Positions 1 to 8,376 of a DNA stretch of 64,000 nucleotides are shown here, piece after piece. Both the position numbers and the translations under genes were made by a program. Position 1 is the first letter of the stretch, and each line of letters opens with the position of its first letter. The notes under the pieces were generated by a model, which was given only the letters and a program-made list of their open reading frames with translations, had not been told where the DNA came from and did not search any database. The stretch lies in NCBI GenBank assembly GCA_003417655.1, contig QVMW01000011.1:1-64000 (forward strand). Reading direction: 5' to 3'. This DNA is from Rhodobacteraceae bacterium 63075. Lineage in GTDB: Bacteria; Pseudomonadota; Alphaproteobacteria; Rhodobacterales; Rhodobacteraceae.

Positions 1-70
1 GGGGGGGGGGGGCCCCCCCCCGCCCCCCCAAAACCCCCGGGGGGGGTGGGGGGGCCCCCCCCCCCCCCAC
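1..70. other. Low-complexity G/C homopolymer tract at window edge
   Basis: The first 70 bases are almost only runs of G or C, broken by one short A run and a lone T. No reading frame or recognisable motif survives here. The sequence just after it (from about 85) resembles the G-rich stem of an intergenic hairpin element found twice more in this window. The run may therefore be a badly resolved copy of that G-rich element at a contig end rather than real sequence. Confidence 0.6.
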
Positions 71-84
71 TTAAACGGCGGGTT

Positions 85-134
85 TGGGGGGACAGCGTCC
101 TCCCACGCACCGCGACGCGGCGCAGCCGCGGCGC
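85..134. repeat. Twin-hairpin intergenic element, copy A
   Basis: Two adjacent stem-loops. The first has stem TGGGGGGAC (85-93), loop AGC and GTCCTCCCA (97-105), with one G:T wobble. The second has stem GCGACGCGGC (112-121), loop GCA and GCCGCGGCGC (125-134), with one mismatch. Architecture and loop bases match copies at 3835-3886 and 12989-13038. It lies downstream of the minus-strand DUF3179 gene, so it may act as its terminator. Confidence 0.5.
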
Positions 135-170
135 AAGACCTGCGTGGCGCAGCCACTCATCTTGACAGCG

Positions 171-1136
171 TCACTTCCCGAGCATCCAGGTGCCCTCCGG
201 CCAGAAGGCATGAAAGGCAAAGGCGAACATCACGTCATGGGCCAGATCTCGCCCCTCGGCGTCGCGTACGCGCACCTGCCCGACATCCCGGCCCGCGGCC
301 ACGGCCCTGTCATCGAGCGCCGAGGCCTTGCCCTCCTGCCAGCTGATCTCGACCCCCGCCTCGCGGACCACCCCCGCCTTTGCAAGCCGCGTCATCGGCC
401 AGGCGCGGTCTCCCACACGCACGACGCGCACCAGCGGGTCGATGCCATGCGGCGGGTTCTCGCCCGAGTAGAGAAACGGCCGCGCGGAAGTGTCATAGCC
501 AACGTAAGGATTGCGCCCATAGGGCCGGCGATGGCTCGGCTCGGCCATCACGAGCCCCTCGGGGTTGCGCTCGGCAAAACTCTGCCAGCTTTCCATCCAG
601 CTCGGCAGCGTCTCGAGCGTCACGCCCGTCATCTCGCCGACGATGCCCTCTCCCGTCGCCTGCTGCCACCAGCTCTCACTCTGCCGGTCATACATCACCA
701 TGTCGGAGTTGCGCAGCTTGCCGGTCACGCCGAATTCCAGCGCGCGTCCCTGCACGGTCGCATCGAAGGTGATGGCCGAGTTGCACAGCGGGCAATAGGT
801 CACCGCAACAGGCCTGCCCCCCACCTCGTCATTCACGATCTCGTGCCAGATGAGATAACGCAGCGGATAGGCCCGCGCGGGGCCGCTCTCGGGCTCGAGC
901 GTGATGACCGCCTCCTGCGGCTCGAGGCCCTCTTTTTGAGCAACGCGCACCATCTTCGGATCGCTCAGCGCCGGGATGCCGTCGCGGCCCGGCCCGCCCG
1001 AGATGATCCCGCTCCAGTCTTCGAGGCTTGTCGTCGAAAAGTCGGTCGCGGGCCATTCGCTCCGCCATGCGCCCGGCTCGGCCTGAACGCCGCCTGCAAG
1101 CAGCGCAAAGACCGCAAGGTATCGTAAAATCCGCAT
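171..1136 (-). CDS. DUF3179 domain-containing exported protein
   Basis: A 321-residue protein with a clear N-terminal signal peptide (hydrophobic residues 4-17, Ala-rich end near 20), so probably exported to the periplasm. Residues 114-120 hold the TYCPLCN motif typical of the DUF3179 family, a Cys-x-x-Cys pair followed by a central region rich in Trp and Asp. The biochemical role of DUF3179 proteins is not established. Length agrees with the family. The gene lies 75 bp downstream of a cyclophilin gene on the same strand, separated by a strong hairpin, so it may be transcribed separately. Function is unknown beyond the family assignment. Confidence 0.8.
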   Translation of the reverse strand: MRILRYLAVFALLAGGVQAEPGAWRSEWPATDFSTTSLEDWSGIISGGPGRDGIPALSDPKMVRVAQKEGLEPQEAVITLEPESGPARAYPLRYLIWHEIVNDEVGGRPVAVTYCPLCNSAITFDATVQGRALEFGVTGKLRNSDMVMYDRQSESWWQQATGEGIVGEMTGVTLETLPSWMESWQSFAERNPEGLVMAEPSHRRPYGRNPYVGYDTSARPFLYSGENPPHGIDPLVRVVRVGDRAWPMTRLAKAGVVREAGVEISWQEGKASALDDRAVAAGRDVGQVRVRDAEGRDLAHDVMFAFAFHAFWPEGTWMLGK

Positions 1137-1173
1137 CGTGATCCTCCCATGTTTCGGGAGTCATCCTGCGTCA

Positions 1174-1200
1174 TGGGGCGGGATCTGCCTACCCGCCCCA
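1174..1200 (-). terminator. Stem-loop between cyclophilin and DUF3179 genes
   Basis: A perfect 9-bp stem, TGGGGCGGG (1174-1182) with CCCGCCCCA (1192-1200), and a 9-base loop. It sits directly after the stop of the minus-strand cyclophilin gene. There is no T tract, so it may be an attenuator or an mRNA 3'-end stabiliser rather than a complete intrinsic terminator. Confidence 0.45.
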
Positions 1201-1211
1201 CGAACTGTTGA

Positions 1212-1934
1212 TCACTCCGTGACAGTGACCGATTTCATGTAATCGGGCCGACCGGTCACCCGGCCTGAGCGCGCGGCGCCCTTCTTGATCAGATCGACGA
1301 CCTCCATGCCCTCGGTCACGCGGCCGATGACCGTGTATTGTCCGTCAAGATGCGGCGCTGGGGCATACATGATGAAGAACTGGCTGTTGGCCGAGTCCGG
1401 ATCGGGCTTGCGCGCCATCCCGACGACGCCGCGCTCGAAGGCGATGTCAGAGAACTCGGCCTCGAGATCAGGCAGGCCGGAGCCGCCCGTGCCCGCCATG
1501 GCCATGTTGCCGCCTTCCATCAGGCCGTATTGCACATCCCCGGTTTGCGCCATGAAGCCCTCCATGACGCGGTGAAAGGCCACCCCGTCATAGCGCCCCT
1601 CGGCGGCCAGCCTGGTGATCCGCGCGACAGCTTTCGGCGCGACATCCTCCAGCAGGTCGATGACGATCTTGCCATTGGCTTGGCCGGCCACGACAATCTC
1701 CAGATCGCCTGCCGTCGCTGGATCATCATCTTGAGCAACGGCCTCATTGTCTGACATGTCGGAGCCATCGCGTGCCTCGGCGTCCTCGCCGCGCTCTTCG
1801 CTGACGTCTGACCCGTCGGCAACGGTTCCCGACACCGGGTTGGTTTCGATCGCCTCTTCGTTTTCATGCGTCCAAAACAAGAGCGCAACTGCCGCGAGGG
1901 CAAGCGCGGCAAAGGCGATCAGCGCATTACGCAT
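1212..1934 (-). CDS. Membrane-anchored peptidyl-prolyl cis-trans isomerase, cyclophilin type
   Basis: A 240-residue protein. Residues 4-21 form an uncleaved-looking hydrophobic anchor, followed by an acidic low-complexity linker (about 24-75, rich in Glu, Asp and Ser). The cyclophilin fold follows, with [14 protein letters not shown] and the [10 protein letters not shown] segment that lines the proline-binding site. The domain probably faces the periplasm and catalyses prolyl isomerisation of exported proteins. Its ATG lies inside the last codons of the upstream cyclophilin gene (8-nt overlap), so the two are translationally coupled. Relative to the neighbour it has an added anchor and linker. 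Confidence 0.88.
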   Translation of the reverse strand: MRNALIAFAALALAAVALLFWTHENEEAIETNPVSGTVADGSDVSEERGEDAEARDGSDMSDNEAVAQDDDPATAGDLEIVVAGQANGKIVIDLLEDVAPKAVARITRLAAEGRYDGVAFHRVMEGFMAQTGDVQYGLMEGGNMAMAGTGGSGLPDLEAEFSDIAFERGVVGMARKPDPDSANSQFFIMYAPAPHLDGQYTVIGRVTEGMEVVDLIKKGAARSGRVTGRPDYMKSVTVTE

Positions 1935-2433
1935 CAGCCGCCACCTTGACCGAGATCATCCGGTCGGGGTTCATCGGCGGTTCGCCGCGGGAGATCGCGT
2001 CGACATGCTCCATGCCCGAGGTCACCTGGCCATAGACCGTGTATTGCCCGTTGAGGAAGTCATTGTCCTTGAAGCTGATGAAGAACTGGCTGTTGGCCGA
2101 GTTGGGGTTGGCCGAGCGCGCCGCCCCGAGCGCGCCGCGCGCATGGGGCACCTTGGAGAACTCCGCCGGAAGATCGGGCAGGTCCGAGCCGCCCGTGCCC
2201 GCGCGGGACGGGTTCCAGCCGTCTTCCATGTTGGCGTGTTGCACATCGCCGGTCTGCGCCATGAAGCCGTCGATCACGCGGTGAAAGGCGACATTGTCGT
2301 ATTTGCCCGCGCGCGCCAGCTCCTTCATGCGCTTGCAATGCTCCGGGGCCACGTCGGGCATCAGCTCGATGACGACGGTGCCGTCTTTCAGTTCCATCAG
2401 GATGGTGTTTTCGGGGTCCTTGTAGTCGGCCAT
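1927..2433 (-). CDS. Peptidyl-prolyl cis-trans isomerase, cyclophilin type (cytoplasmic)
   Basis: A 168-residue single-domain cyclophilin. [14 protein letters not shown] (residues 50-63) and [12 protein letters not shown] carry the active-site Arg, Phe, Met and Gln positions of the family. No signal peptide is visible, so it should be cytoplasmic. The open frame extends further upstream, but the start at 2433 (ATG, MADYK) gives the usual family length and the upstream part is low-complexity Ser/Arg sequence antisense to pgk. It precedes and overlaps the anchored cyclophilin gene and is divergent from pgk across 130 bp. Confidence 0.9.
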   Translation of the reverse strand: MADYKDPENTILMELKDGTVVIELMPDVAPEHCKRMKELARAGKYDNVAFHRVIDGFMAQTGDVQHANMEDGWNPSRAGTGGSDLPDLPAEFSKVPHARGALGAARSANPNSANSQFFISFKDNDFLNGQYTVYGQVTSGMEHVDAISRGEPPMNPDRMISVKVAADA

Positions 2434-2563
2434 CTGGGGCGCTCCTTTGTGTTCATACCGCGCGATACCTAAGCCGCCTTTTTGCATGCGGCAAGCCCGG
2501 CTCTTGACCCTGCCGCCCGATCGGGCCAAGAGGCAGGCGCAAAAGGCACCACCGGAGGCGAGG

Positions 2564-3757
2564 ATGCGCTGGAAGACACTCGATGACATGGACCTTGCGG
2601 GCAAGCGCGTGCTCATCCGCGTCGACATCAACGTGCCGGTGCGGGACGGCGAAGTCACCGACGCCACCCGCATCGACCGCATCGTGCCCACTGTCCGCGA
2701 CGTTCTGGAGCGCGGCGGAACACCGATCCTGCTGGCCCATTTCGGCCGCCCCAAGGGCAAGGTGGTTCTCGACATGAGCCTGCGCGTGACCGTGCCCGCC
2801 CTCGAGGCCGCGCTCGGCCGCTCGGTCGGCTTCGTCGAGACGCTGGAAGCCGCCGAGGTGCTCACCGAGGAAGCCCGCGCCGCCGATGTGCTGCTCATCG
2901 AGAACATCCGCTTTCACCCGGGCGAAGAGGCCAACGATCCCGATTTTGCCGCCCGCCTCGCCGCGCTCGGCGATGTCTATGTCAATGATGCCTTTTCCGC
3001 CGCGCATCGCGCCCATGCCTCGACGGAAGGAATCGCCCGGCACTTGCCGTCCTGCGCGGGCCGCCTGATGGAAGCCGAGCTCTCCGCGCTCGAGGCCGCG
3101 CTGGGCACGCCGAAGCGCCCCGTCGGCGCCGTGGTCGGCGGCGCGAAAGTGAGCACCAAGCTCGACCTGCTCTCCAACCTCGTGGAACGTCTCGACGTGC
3201 TCATCATCGGCGGCGGCATGGCCAATACCTTCCTCATGGCCCAGGGCGCGCGGCTCGGGGCCTCGCTCGTGGAAGACGAGATGCTGGACACGGCCCGCGA
3301 GATCATGGCCAAGGCCATCTCGGGGGGCTGCCGGATCATCCTGCCCGCCGACGGCGCGGTGGCCCGCGCGTTCCGCGAAGGCGCCGATCACGAGATCGTG
3401 GAGCTCAGCCCCGACACCGAGCTCGACACGGACCAGATGGTCCTCGATGCCGGCCCAAGGGCCACACAGACCATCCTCGATGCCTTTACCAGGCTCGAAA
3501 CGCTGATCTGGAACGGCCCGCTCGGAGCCTTCGAGATCGCCCCCTTCGACACCGCCACCAAGGCCGCCGCACGCGCCGCCGCCGCCGAAACCCGCGCCGG
3601 AACGCTCGTCACCGTCGCAGGCGGCGGCGATACCGTGGCCGCGCTCCATGCCGCCGGTGCCGCCGAGGATTTCAGCTATATCTCCACCGCCGGGGGCGCT
3701 TTCCTCGAATGGATGGAAGGCAAGACCCTCCCCGGCGTCGCCGCCCTCGAAGCCTGA
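2564..3757 (+). CDS. pgk: Phosphoglycerate kinase
   Basis: A 397-residue protein of normal length for bacterial phosphoglycerate kinase. It catalyses reversible phosphate transfer between 1,3-bisphosphoglycerate and ADP in glycolysis and the Calvin cycle. RVDINVPV (residues 19-26) and HFGRPKG match the N-domain substrate-binding loops; GGGDTVAAL near the C terminus matches the nucleotide-domain loop. The start at 2564 follows the Shine-Dalgarno-like GGAGGCGAGG; an upstream in-frame extension lacks conservation. It is monocistronic here, followed by an intrinsic terminator and convergent with a thioesterase gene. Confidence 0.97.
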   Translation: MRWKTLDDMDLAGKRVLIRVDINVPVRDGEVTDATRIDRIVPTVRDVLERGGTPILLAHFGRPKGKVVLDMSLRVTVPALEAALGRSVGFVETLEAAEVLTEEARAADVLLIENIRFHPGEEANDPDFAARLAALGDVYVNDAFSAAHRAHASTEGIARHLPSCAGRLMEAELSALEAALGTPKRPVGAVVGGAKVSTKLDLLSNLVERLDVLIIGGGMANTFLMAQGARLGASLVEDEMLDTAREIMAKAISGGCRIILPADGAVARAFREGADHEIVELSPDTELDTDQMVLDAGPRATQTILDAFTRLETLIWNGPLGAFEIAPFDTATKAAARAAAAETRAGTLVTVAGGGDTVAALHAAGAAEDFSYISTAGGAFLEWMEGKTLPGVAALEA

Positions 3758-3781
3758 GCGCCCGACCAACTCGCCAAAGAC

Positions 3782-3809
3782 CAAGGCGACAGACCGCCTT
3801 GCCTTTTTT
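3782..3809 (+). terminator. Rho-independent terminator of pgk
   Basis: Stem CAAGGCG (3782-3788) pairs with CGCCTTG (3795-3801) around a 6-base loop, followed by CC and six T. It lies 24 bp after the pgk stop codon. Confidence 0.8.
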
Positions 3810-3810
3810 C

Positions 3811-3886
3811 TTGCCCCAAATATCCCGAGGGGGCCTGGGGGAGCGGAGCTCCCCCAGTTGATCGGATCCGGCGAAGCCGGATTCGA
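3811..3886. repeat. Twin-hairpin intergenic element, copy B
   Basis: It starts with the shared lead sequence TTGCCCCAAATATCCC. Hairpin 1 is CTGGGGGAGC (3835-3844), loop GGA, GCTCCCCCAG (3848-3857), a perfect 10-bp stem. Hairpin 2 is TCGGATCCGGC (3862-3872), loop GAA, GCCGGATTCGA (3876-3886), 11 pairs with one G:T. It separates the convergent pgk and thioesterase genes and could terminate the latter. Confidence 0.65.
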
Positions 3887-3889
3887 AAC

Positions 3890-4339
3890 CTACCCCGACA
3901 CCCCGTCACGTCCCTCGATCACCATCATCGAGGCCGTCAGATGCGCGATCAGCCGCGACTGCCCGCTGTCCAGCCCATAGGCATGGGCCTCAGTGAAAAT
4001 GATGCTCCGCCCGGCCTTCAGCACCCGCCCCTCGACGCGGAACCTTGCCGCCGCTGCGGGGCGCATCAGCGAGGATTTGAGCTCGACGGTCAAAACCTCC
4101 GCCGCCTCCGGCATCACCGTCATCGCCGCGAAGCCTGCCGCGCTGTCCATCACCGAGGTGATGACGCCCGCATGCAGGAAGCCGTGCTGCTGCGTCAGGT
4201 GATCGGCGAAACCCAGCTCGATCACGGTCTCCCCCGCCGCGACCTCGCTCATTTTCGCGCCGAAACTCTCCATGAGCCCCTGCCGCGCGAAGCTGGCGCG
4301 CACGCGGCTCTCGAAATCGCCTTGCGTCTCGAAGCTCAT
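3890..4339 (-). CDS. PaaI-type hotdog-fold thioesterase
   Basis: A 149-residue protein. The segment with QHGFLHAGVITSVMDSAAGFAA (around residues 50-71) matches the helix of PaaI/YigI-type hotdog thioesterases, where the Gly-His-Asp/Glu region binds the acyl-thioester. It probably hydrolyses small or aromatic acyl-CoA thioesters in the cytoplasm. The ATG overlaps the stop of the upstream acyl-CoA dehydrogenase gene by ATGA, so the two are co-translated and likely act on related acyl-CoA species. The exact substrate cannot be read from sequence. Confidence 0.85.
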   Translation of the reverse strand: MSFETQGDFESRVRASFARQGLMESFGAKMSEVAAGETVIELGFADHLTQQHGFLHAGVITSVMDSAAGFAAMTVMPEAAEVLTVELKSSLMRPAAAARFRVEGRVLKAGRSIIFTEAHAYGLDSGQSRLIAHLTASMMVIEGRDGVSG

Positions 4340-5970
4340 GGCCGCACCCGCGCCAGCAGCGCATCGACATCGCCCGGCTCCGCCGCGCCGTATGAGCGCC
4401 CGCGCGCGCCCGGTTCGAGCCGCGTTGCGGCATAGCCCTGCGCCACGGCGTCCGGCGCATGACGCAGGAGCACGGAGGCGGTGAGCAGCGTCGCCATGCT
4501 CTCGGTAAAGTGGCGCGCCTCGCTCTCCTCGCAGAGCCGGGGCCAGCGCTCCAGATGGGCATCGAGCGCCCGGTCATAGGCCGCAGAGCCGCCGCGCGCC
4601 GTCGCCAGTTCGCCTTGCAGGGCCTCCCCGGCCCCCGCGTCGCGCATGAGCGTGCGCAGCACGTCGAGGCAGATCACGTTGCCCGAGCCCTCCCAGATCG
4701 AGTTGAGCGGCGCTTCGCGATAATAGAGCGGCATCGGCGTCTCCTCGGTGTAACCCACACCGCCAAGCGCCTCCATCGCCTCGTAGACGAAGCCGGGGCA
4801 GAGCTTGTTGCCGAGGTATTTGGCCAGCGCCACGCCGATGCGCGCGAAGGCCCGGTCCGTCTCGCTGCCGCCGTCGAAGGCCCGCGCCATGTGCATCCCG
4901 AGCGCCAGCGTGCCTTCGAGGTCGAGCACCATGTCGGCCAGCATGGTCTTCATCAGCGGCTGGTCGATCAGCCTGCGCTGGAAGGTCGTGCGGCTCTCGC
5001 ACCACCAGACCGCCTCGTCAAGCGCCCCGCGCATCAGCCCCGCCGGGGCGATGGCCGTCGAAAGCCGCGTGTGATGCACCATCTCGATGATCGTCTTGAC
5101 GCCCTGCCCCTCCTCGCCCAGCCGCCAGGCCAGCGCGTCGTGATACTCGATCTCCGAGGAGGCATTGGCCCTGTTGCCCAGCTTGTCCTTGAGCCGCATG
5201 ACATGGATCGCGTTGCGCGTGCCCTCCAGCCAGCGCGGGACGAGAAAGCAGGTGAGCCCGCCGTCGGCCTGCGCCAGCGTCAGGAACCCGTCCGACATCG
5301 GCGCAGAGCAGAACCACTTGTGCCCGCGCAGCCTGTAGGCCGCGCCGTCCGGCTCCGCACGGGTGGTGTTGGCGCGCACGTCCGAGCCGCCCTGCTTTTC
5401 CGTCATCGCCATGCCGAGCGTGGCGGCGCGCTTGGCCTCGACCGGCGCGATGGACGGGTCGTAAGCGCCCGCCGTGAGCTTGGGCCGCCAGACCGCCTCC
5501 AGCGCCGGATCGGCCGCCAGCGCGGGCACGGCGGCATAGGTCATCACCATGGGGCAGACGACGCCCGGCTCGACCTGGCTGAACATATAGGCCATGGCCG
5601 CGTGCTGGCTGTGCCCGGCTTGCGCGCCCGTCCAGGCCGCCGAGGAGATGCCGCGACCGAGCCCGGCCTCCATGAGCTGATGGTAGGCGGGGTGAAAGCG
5701 CGCCTCGTCGAGCCTGCGGCCCGCACGGTCGAAGGAGACAAGCTCGGGCGCGTGACGATTGGCCAGGCGCCCGGCCTCGCGCATCTGCGCGCTCCCGATC
5801 TGCGCGCCGAACTCGGCCAGCGGAGCCTCGGGCGCATGGGCGGCATGGGTGCGCAGGATCGCGTCGCCGGCCCAGAGGTCATGCCCCGCACGCGGCGCAG
5901 GCTGGTTGACGACATCATGGGTGCCGAGCGTATCGCGCGGGCGGCTCGCCGGGGCTGTGGAATGTGACAT
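4336..5970 (-). CDS. AidB-like acyl-CoA dehydrogenase
   Basis: A 544-residue flavoprotein of the acyl-CoA dehydrogenase superfamily. TEKQGGSDVRAN matches the AidB/isovaleryl-CoA dehydrogenase-like flavin region, and EALGGVGYTEE with the PLYYREAPLNSIWEG segment is characteristic of the AidB subgroup. In E. coli AidB is induced during alkylation stress and binds FAD and DNA; its physiological reaction is unresolved. The ATG at 5970 (MSHSTAP) was chosen because GGGAGGCGAG lies just upstream. It is coupled by ATGA to a thioesterase, suggesting a shared acyl-CoA substrate. Confidence 0.85.
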   Translation of the reverse strand: MSHSTAPASRPRDTLGTHDVVNQPAPRAGHDLWAGDAILRTHAAHAPEAPLAEFGAQIGSAQMREAGRLANRHAPELVSFDRAGRRLDEARFHPAYHQLMEAGLGRGISSAAWTGAQAGHSQHAAMAYMFSQVEPGVVCPMVMTYAAVPALAADPALEAVWRPKLTAGAYDPSIAPVEAKRAATLGMAMTEKQGGSDVRANTTRAEPDGAAYRLRGHKWFCSAPMSDGFLTLAQADGGLTCFLVPRWLEGTRNAIHVMRLKDKLGNRANASSEIEYHDALAWRLGEEGQGVKTIIEMVHHTRLSTAIAPAGLMRGALDEAVWWCESRTTFQRRLIDQPLMKTMLADMVLDLEGTLALGMHMARAFDGGSETDRAFARIGVALAKYLGNKLCPGFVYEAMEALGGVGYTEETPMPLYYREAPLNSIWEGSGNVICLDVLRTLMRDAGAGEALQGELATARGGSAAYDRALDAHLERWPRLCEESEARHFTESMATLLTASVLLRHAPDAVAQGYAATRLEPGARGRSYGAAEPGDVDALLARVRP

Positions 5971-6124
5971 GAAAGACTCGCCTCCCGAAAAGATTCGCGC
6001 CAACGGGGCGCATCGCTGTCTTCAGCGTTTCACATCCGGGGCGCTTTGTGCCAGATTTTCGTTGCGTCGTGAAAGCGGCGATCAAGAACAAGACGCGCCG
6101 CAGGCGCAAACGAGGCAGCGAGAC

Positions 6125-6424
6125 ATGAAACCCCGCAAGACACCGGCCCTCGGGACGTTGATCTTCACGACAGCGGCCTTCAGCCTGACGCTCTATTTCG
6201 TCTTCGCAGCGATCCAGGGCGACTACGGCCTTTTTCGCCGCGCAGAGGTCGAAGCCGAACAACGAGAGCTGCACGCCGAACTGGCGCAGCTCCAAGAGCG
6301 CGTCGCGCGGATGGAAAACCTGCGCAAACGCCTCTCGGATGATTACCTCGATCTCGACCTGCTCGACCAGCAGGCCCGCGACATCCTCGGCTATGTCCGC
6401 GCCGACGAGATCGTCGTGCGCTGA
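6125..6424 (+). CDS. FtsB/DivIC-type septum formation initiator
   Basis: A 99-residue bitopic membrane protein: short basic N terminus, one membrane helix (about residues 10-30), then a coiled coil (about 38-75, heptad-like Leu/Arg/Glu) ending in a conserved LDLLDQQARDILGYVRADE-type segment. This layout fits the FtsB/DivIC family, which joins FtsL and FtsQ in the divisome. The ATG at 6125 follows GAGGCAGCGAGAC and gives the usual size; the longer open frame upstream lies antisense to the acyl-CoA dehydrogenase. In Rhodobacterales this gene often sits near eno and the pdh genes, and pdhA is indeed the next recognisable gene. Confidence 0.85.
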   Translation: MKPRKTPALGTLIFTTAAFSLTLYFVFAAIQGDYGLFRRAEVEAEQRELHAELAQLQERVARMENLRKRLSDDYLDLDLLDQQARDILGYVRADEIVVR

Positions 6425-6655
6425 GGCGCATGGCGGTTGTCAGTCACGGTGCGGTCACGAAGGCTTCTCTCTGAGATGGCAAAGCGGACCTTGATGGTGG
6501 CGCGGCCGAGTGACTGAGATGCAGGACTTTTGAGACATTCGCTGATCTGGCACCAACGGCTGGTGTTCGCTCAGGTGACATGGCAATCCCAAACTCTAGT
6601 TTAAGAAGGACAAAAATGCTAATGTCTAAGCGAAAATTCTGAGAGCAAAAAACAG
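6425..6655. other. Intergenic region entering a low-GC patch
   Basis: After the ftsB-like stop the sequence loses the high-GC codon pattern and becomes markedly AT-richer from about 6590. No gene, terminator with a T tract or known motif was seen. Confidence 0.5.
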
Positions 6656-6889
6656 ATGACCGATAACCAAAAACTAGAACGCCTCAAAGGTTTAGATAGA
6701 AGAGAACGCGACCTGCGAACATTTGGAGTGGTGGCTATTCTACTAACCTCGTATCTTCTAACCGGTACAGTCAATCTTGTGGCTGGATTGGTCATCCTTG
6801 GTTTCATGGTGCTTTGCGGTTTAGTGAAGACCTTCTATCTGAAGCCACAAATTCGCGAACTTGAAGCGAAAAGTTCAAAGACCGTCTAG
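6656..6889 (+). CDS. Small membrane protein of unknown function in a low-GC patch
   Basis: A 77-residue predicted protein: polar, charged N terminus, then two closely spaced hydrophobic stretches (about 23-39 and 42-60) and a charged tail. I do not recognise the family. The reading frame uses AT-ending codons far more than any neighbour, which suggests recent acquisition. GAGAGCAAAAAACAG upstream is only a weak ribosome-binding site. It stands alone, with no supporting operon, so it could be a fortuitous frame. Confidence 0.45.
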   Translation: MTDNQKLERLKGLDRRERDLRTFGVVAILLTSYLLTGTVNLVAGLVILGFMVLCGLVKTFYLKPQIRELEAKSSKTV

Positions 6890-7348
6890 TGAAAATTTGC
6901 CAGGTAGACTGCCCAAGCTGAATCGCGCCAGCTTTGCCAGAGGCCCTAATGCATTTGCAGAACAATGATCTAGTATCCACCACGAAGGCGCTGTTTCAAC
7001 ATCTAACAGCTGAGACGAGATAGTCTTCCCTGATGGGATTAAAGCTCCCTAGAACGACATTGCGGACGTTCGTGCAGCCCGCAGCATCGGTCACTCTGGG
7101 CTCGAAGCCGACTATCGCCAAACCCTACACGAAGGTCCGCTGTCGGGAAACTGCCCAATCTTTGCAAAGCCCACCCCCGCGCTAACCCGCCATTTGTCGC
7201 GGCCAACCCTCCCGGTGCTAACAATCCGATTGCCCCGCGAAACCCTTCGCCCGAACCCCTGCGAAAATTTCCACTCGCATGGAAACAAGATTTCGTGTAA
7301 CAAATGGTTTAACGCTAAACTATCTGTTTACGAAAGGGGCGCACGCAT
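6890..7348. other. Non-coding region upstream of pdhA
   Basis: A 459-bp stretch without a supportable gene. It contains an imperfect inverted repeat, GCGGACGTTCG (7062-7072) and CGAAGGTCCGC (7130-7140), 57 bases apart with one mismatch. The surrounding text resembles dispersed intergenic repeats I recall from Roseobacter genomes. The last 70 bases become AT-rich (from about 7285) and probably hold the pdh promoter, followed by a GAAAGGGGC ribosome-binding site for pdhA. Confidence 0.45.
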
Positions 7349-8362
7349 ATGGCCACCCGGAAAACCAAAGCGAAACCAAATGCTTCCGCCGAAGAGCTGA
7401 GCGCCTTCTACCGCGAAATGCTGCTCATCCGCCGATTCGAGGAGAAGGCCGGCCAGCTCTACGGCATGGGCCTCATCGGCGGCTTCTGTCACCTCTATAT
7501 CGGTCAGGAGGCGGTCGTCGTCGGGCTCGAAGCCACGGCGAAAGAGAACGACAAGCGCATCACCACCTACCGCGACCACGGCCATATGCTCGCCTGCGGC
7601 ATGGACCCGAACGGCGTCATGGCCGAGCTGACGGGCCGTGAGGACGGCTATTCCAGGGGCAAGGGCGGCTCGATGCACATGTTCTCGAAGGAAAAGCACT
7701 TCTACGGCGGTCACGGCATCGTCGGGGCCAACGTGCCGCTGGGCGCGGGGCTCGCCTTCTCCGACAAGTACAAGGGCAATGACAACGTCACCTTCACCTA
7801 TTTCGGCGATGGCGCGGCCAACCAGGGCCAGGTCTACGAGACCTTCAACATGGCCGCGCTCTGGGACCTGCCGGTGATCTTCGTGATCGAGAACAACCAG
7901 TATGCCATGGGCACATCGCAGGAACGGTCCACCTCCTCGCCCGACATTCACACCCGTGGCGAATCCTTCGGCATCCCCGGCGAAAGCGTCGACGGCATGG
8001 ATGTTCTGGCCGTCAAGGCCGCGGGCGAGAAGGCCGTGGCCCACTGCCGCTCCGGCAAGGGCCCCTATATCCTCGAGATGATGACCTACCGCTACCGCGG
8101 GCATTCCATGTCCGACCCGGCGAAGTATCGCACACGCGAGGAAGTCCAGAAGATCCGCGAGAAATCCGACTGCATCGAGCATGTCCGCACCATGCTGATC
8201 GAGGGCAAGCACGCCACCGAGGAGGAGCTCAAGGAGATCGACAAGGAGATCAAGAAGATCATCAACGAAAGCGCCGAGTTCGCCAAGGACAGCCCCGAAC
8301 CCGCGCTCGACGAGCTCTGGACCGACATCTACGCCGCCGAAGACGCGCCGCAGGAAGCCTGA
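7349..8362 (+). CDS. pdhA: Pyruvate dehydrogenase E1 component, alpha subunit
   Basis: A 337-residue thiamine-diphosphate enzyme subunit. With PdhB it decarboxylates pyruvate and transfers the acetyl group to the lipoyl arm of E2. The ThDP motif begins at GDGAANQGQ (about residue 153) and ends at ENNQYAMGT, and the mobile phosphorylation-loop equivalent is [15 protein letters not shown]. Length is typical for alphaproteobacterial E1-alpha. The start has AAAGGGGC upstream. It is the first gene of a three-gene operon, with pdhB 14 bp downstream. Confidence 0.97.
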   Translation: MATRKTKAKPNASAEELSAFYREMLLIRRFEEKAGQLYGMGLIGGFCHLYIGQEAVVVGLEATAKENDKRITTYRDHGHMLACGMDPNGVMAELTGREDGYSRGKGGSMHMFSKEKHFYGGHGIVGANVPLGAGLAFSDKYKGNDNVTFTYFGDGAANQGQVYETFNMAALWDLPVIFVIENNQYAMGTSQERSTSSPDIHTRGESFGIPGESVDGMDVLAVKAAGEKAVAHCRSGKGPYILEMMTYRYRGHSMSDPAKYRTREEVQKIREKSDCIEHVRTMLIEGKHATEEELKEIDKEIKKIINESAEFAKDSPEPALDELWTDIYAAEDAPQEA

Positions 8363-8376
8363 GGGAGACAGACACA

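Noticed and set aside
1927..2907. Extending the cytoplasmic cyclophilin to 326 residues
   Set aside because: The extra N-terminal part is low-complexity Ser/Arg sequence antisense to pgk; ATG 2433 gives the family size.
6656..6889. A toxin-antitoxin gene for the low-GC ORF
   Set aside because: No partner gene or antitoxin motif adjoins it; two hydrophobic stretches alone do not support the call.
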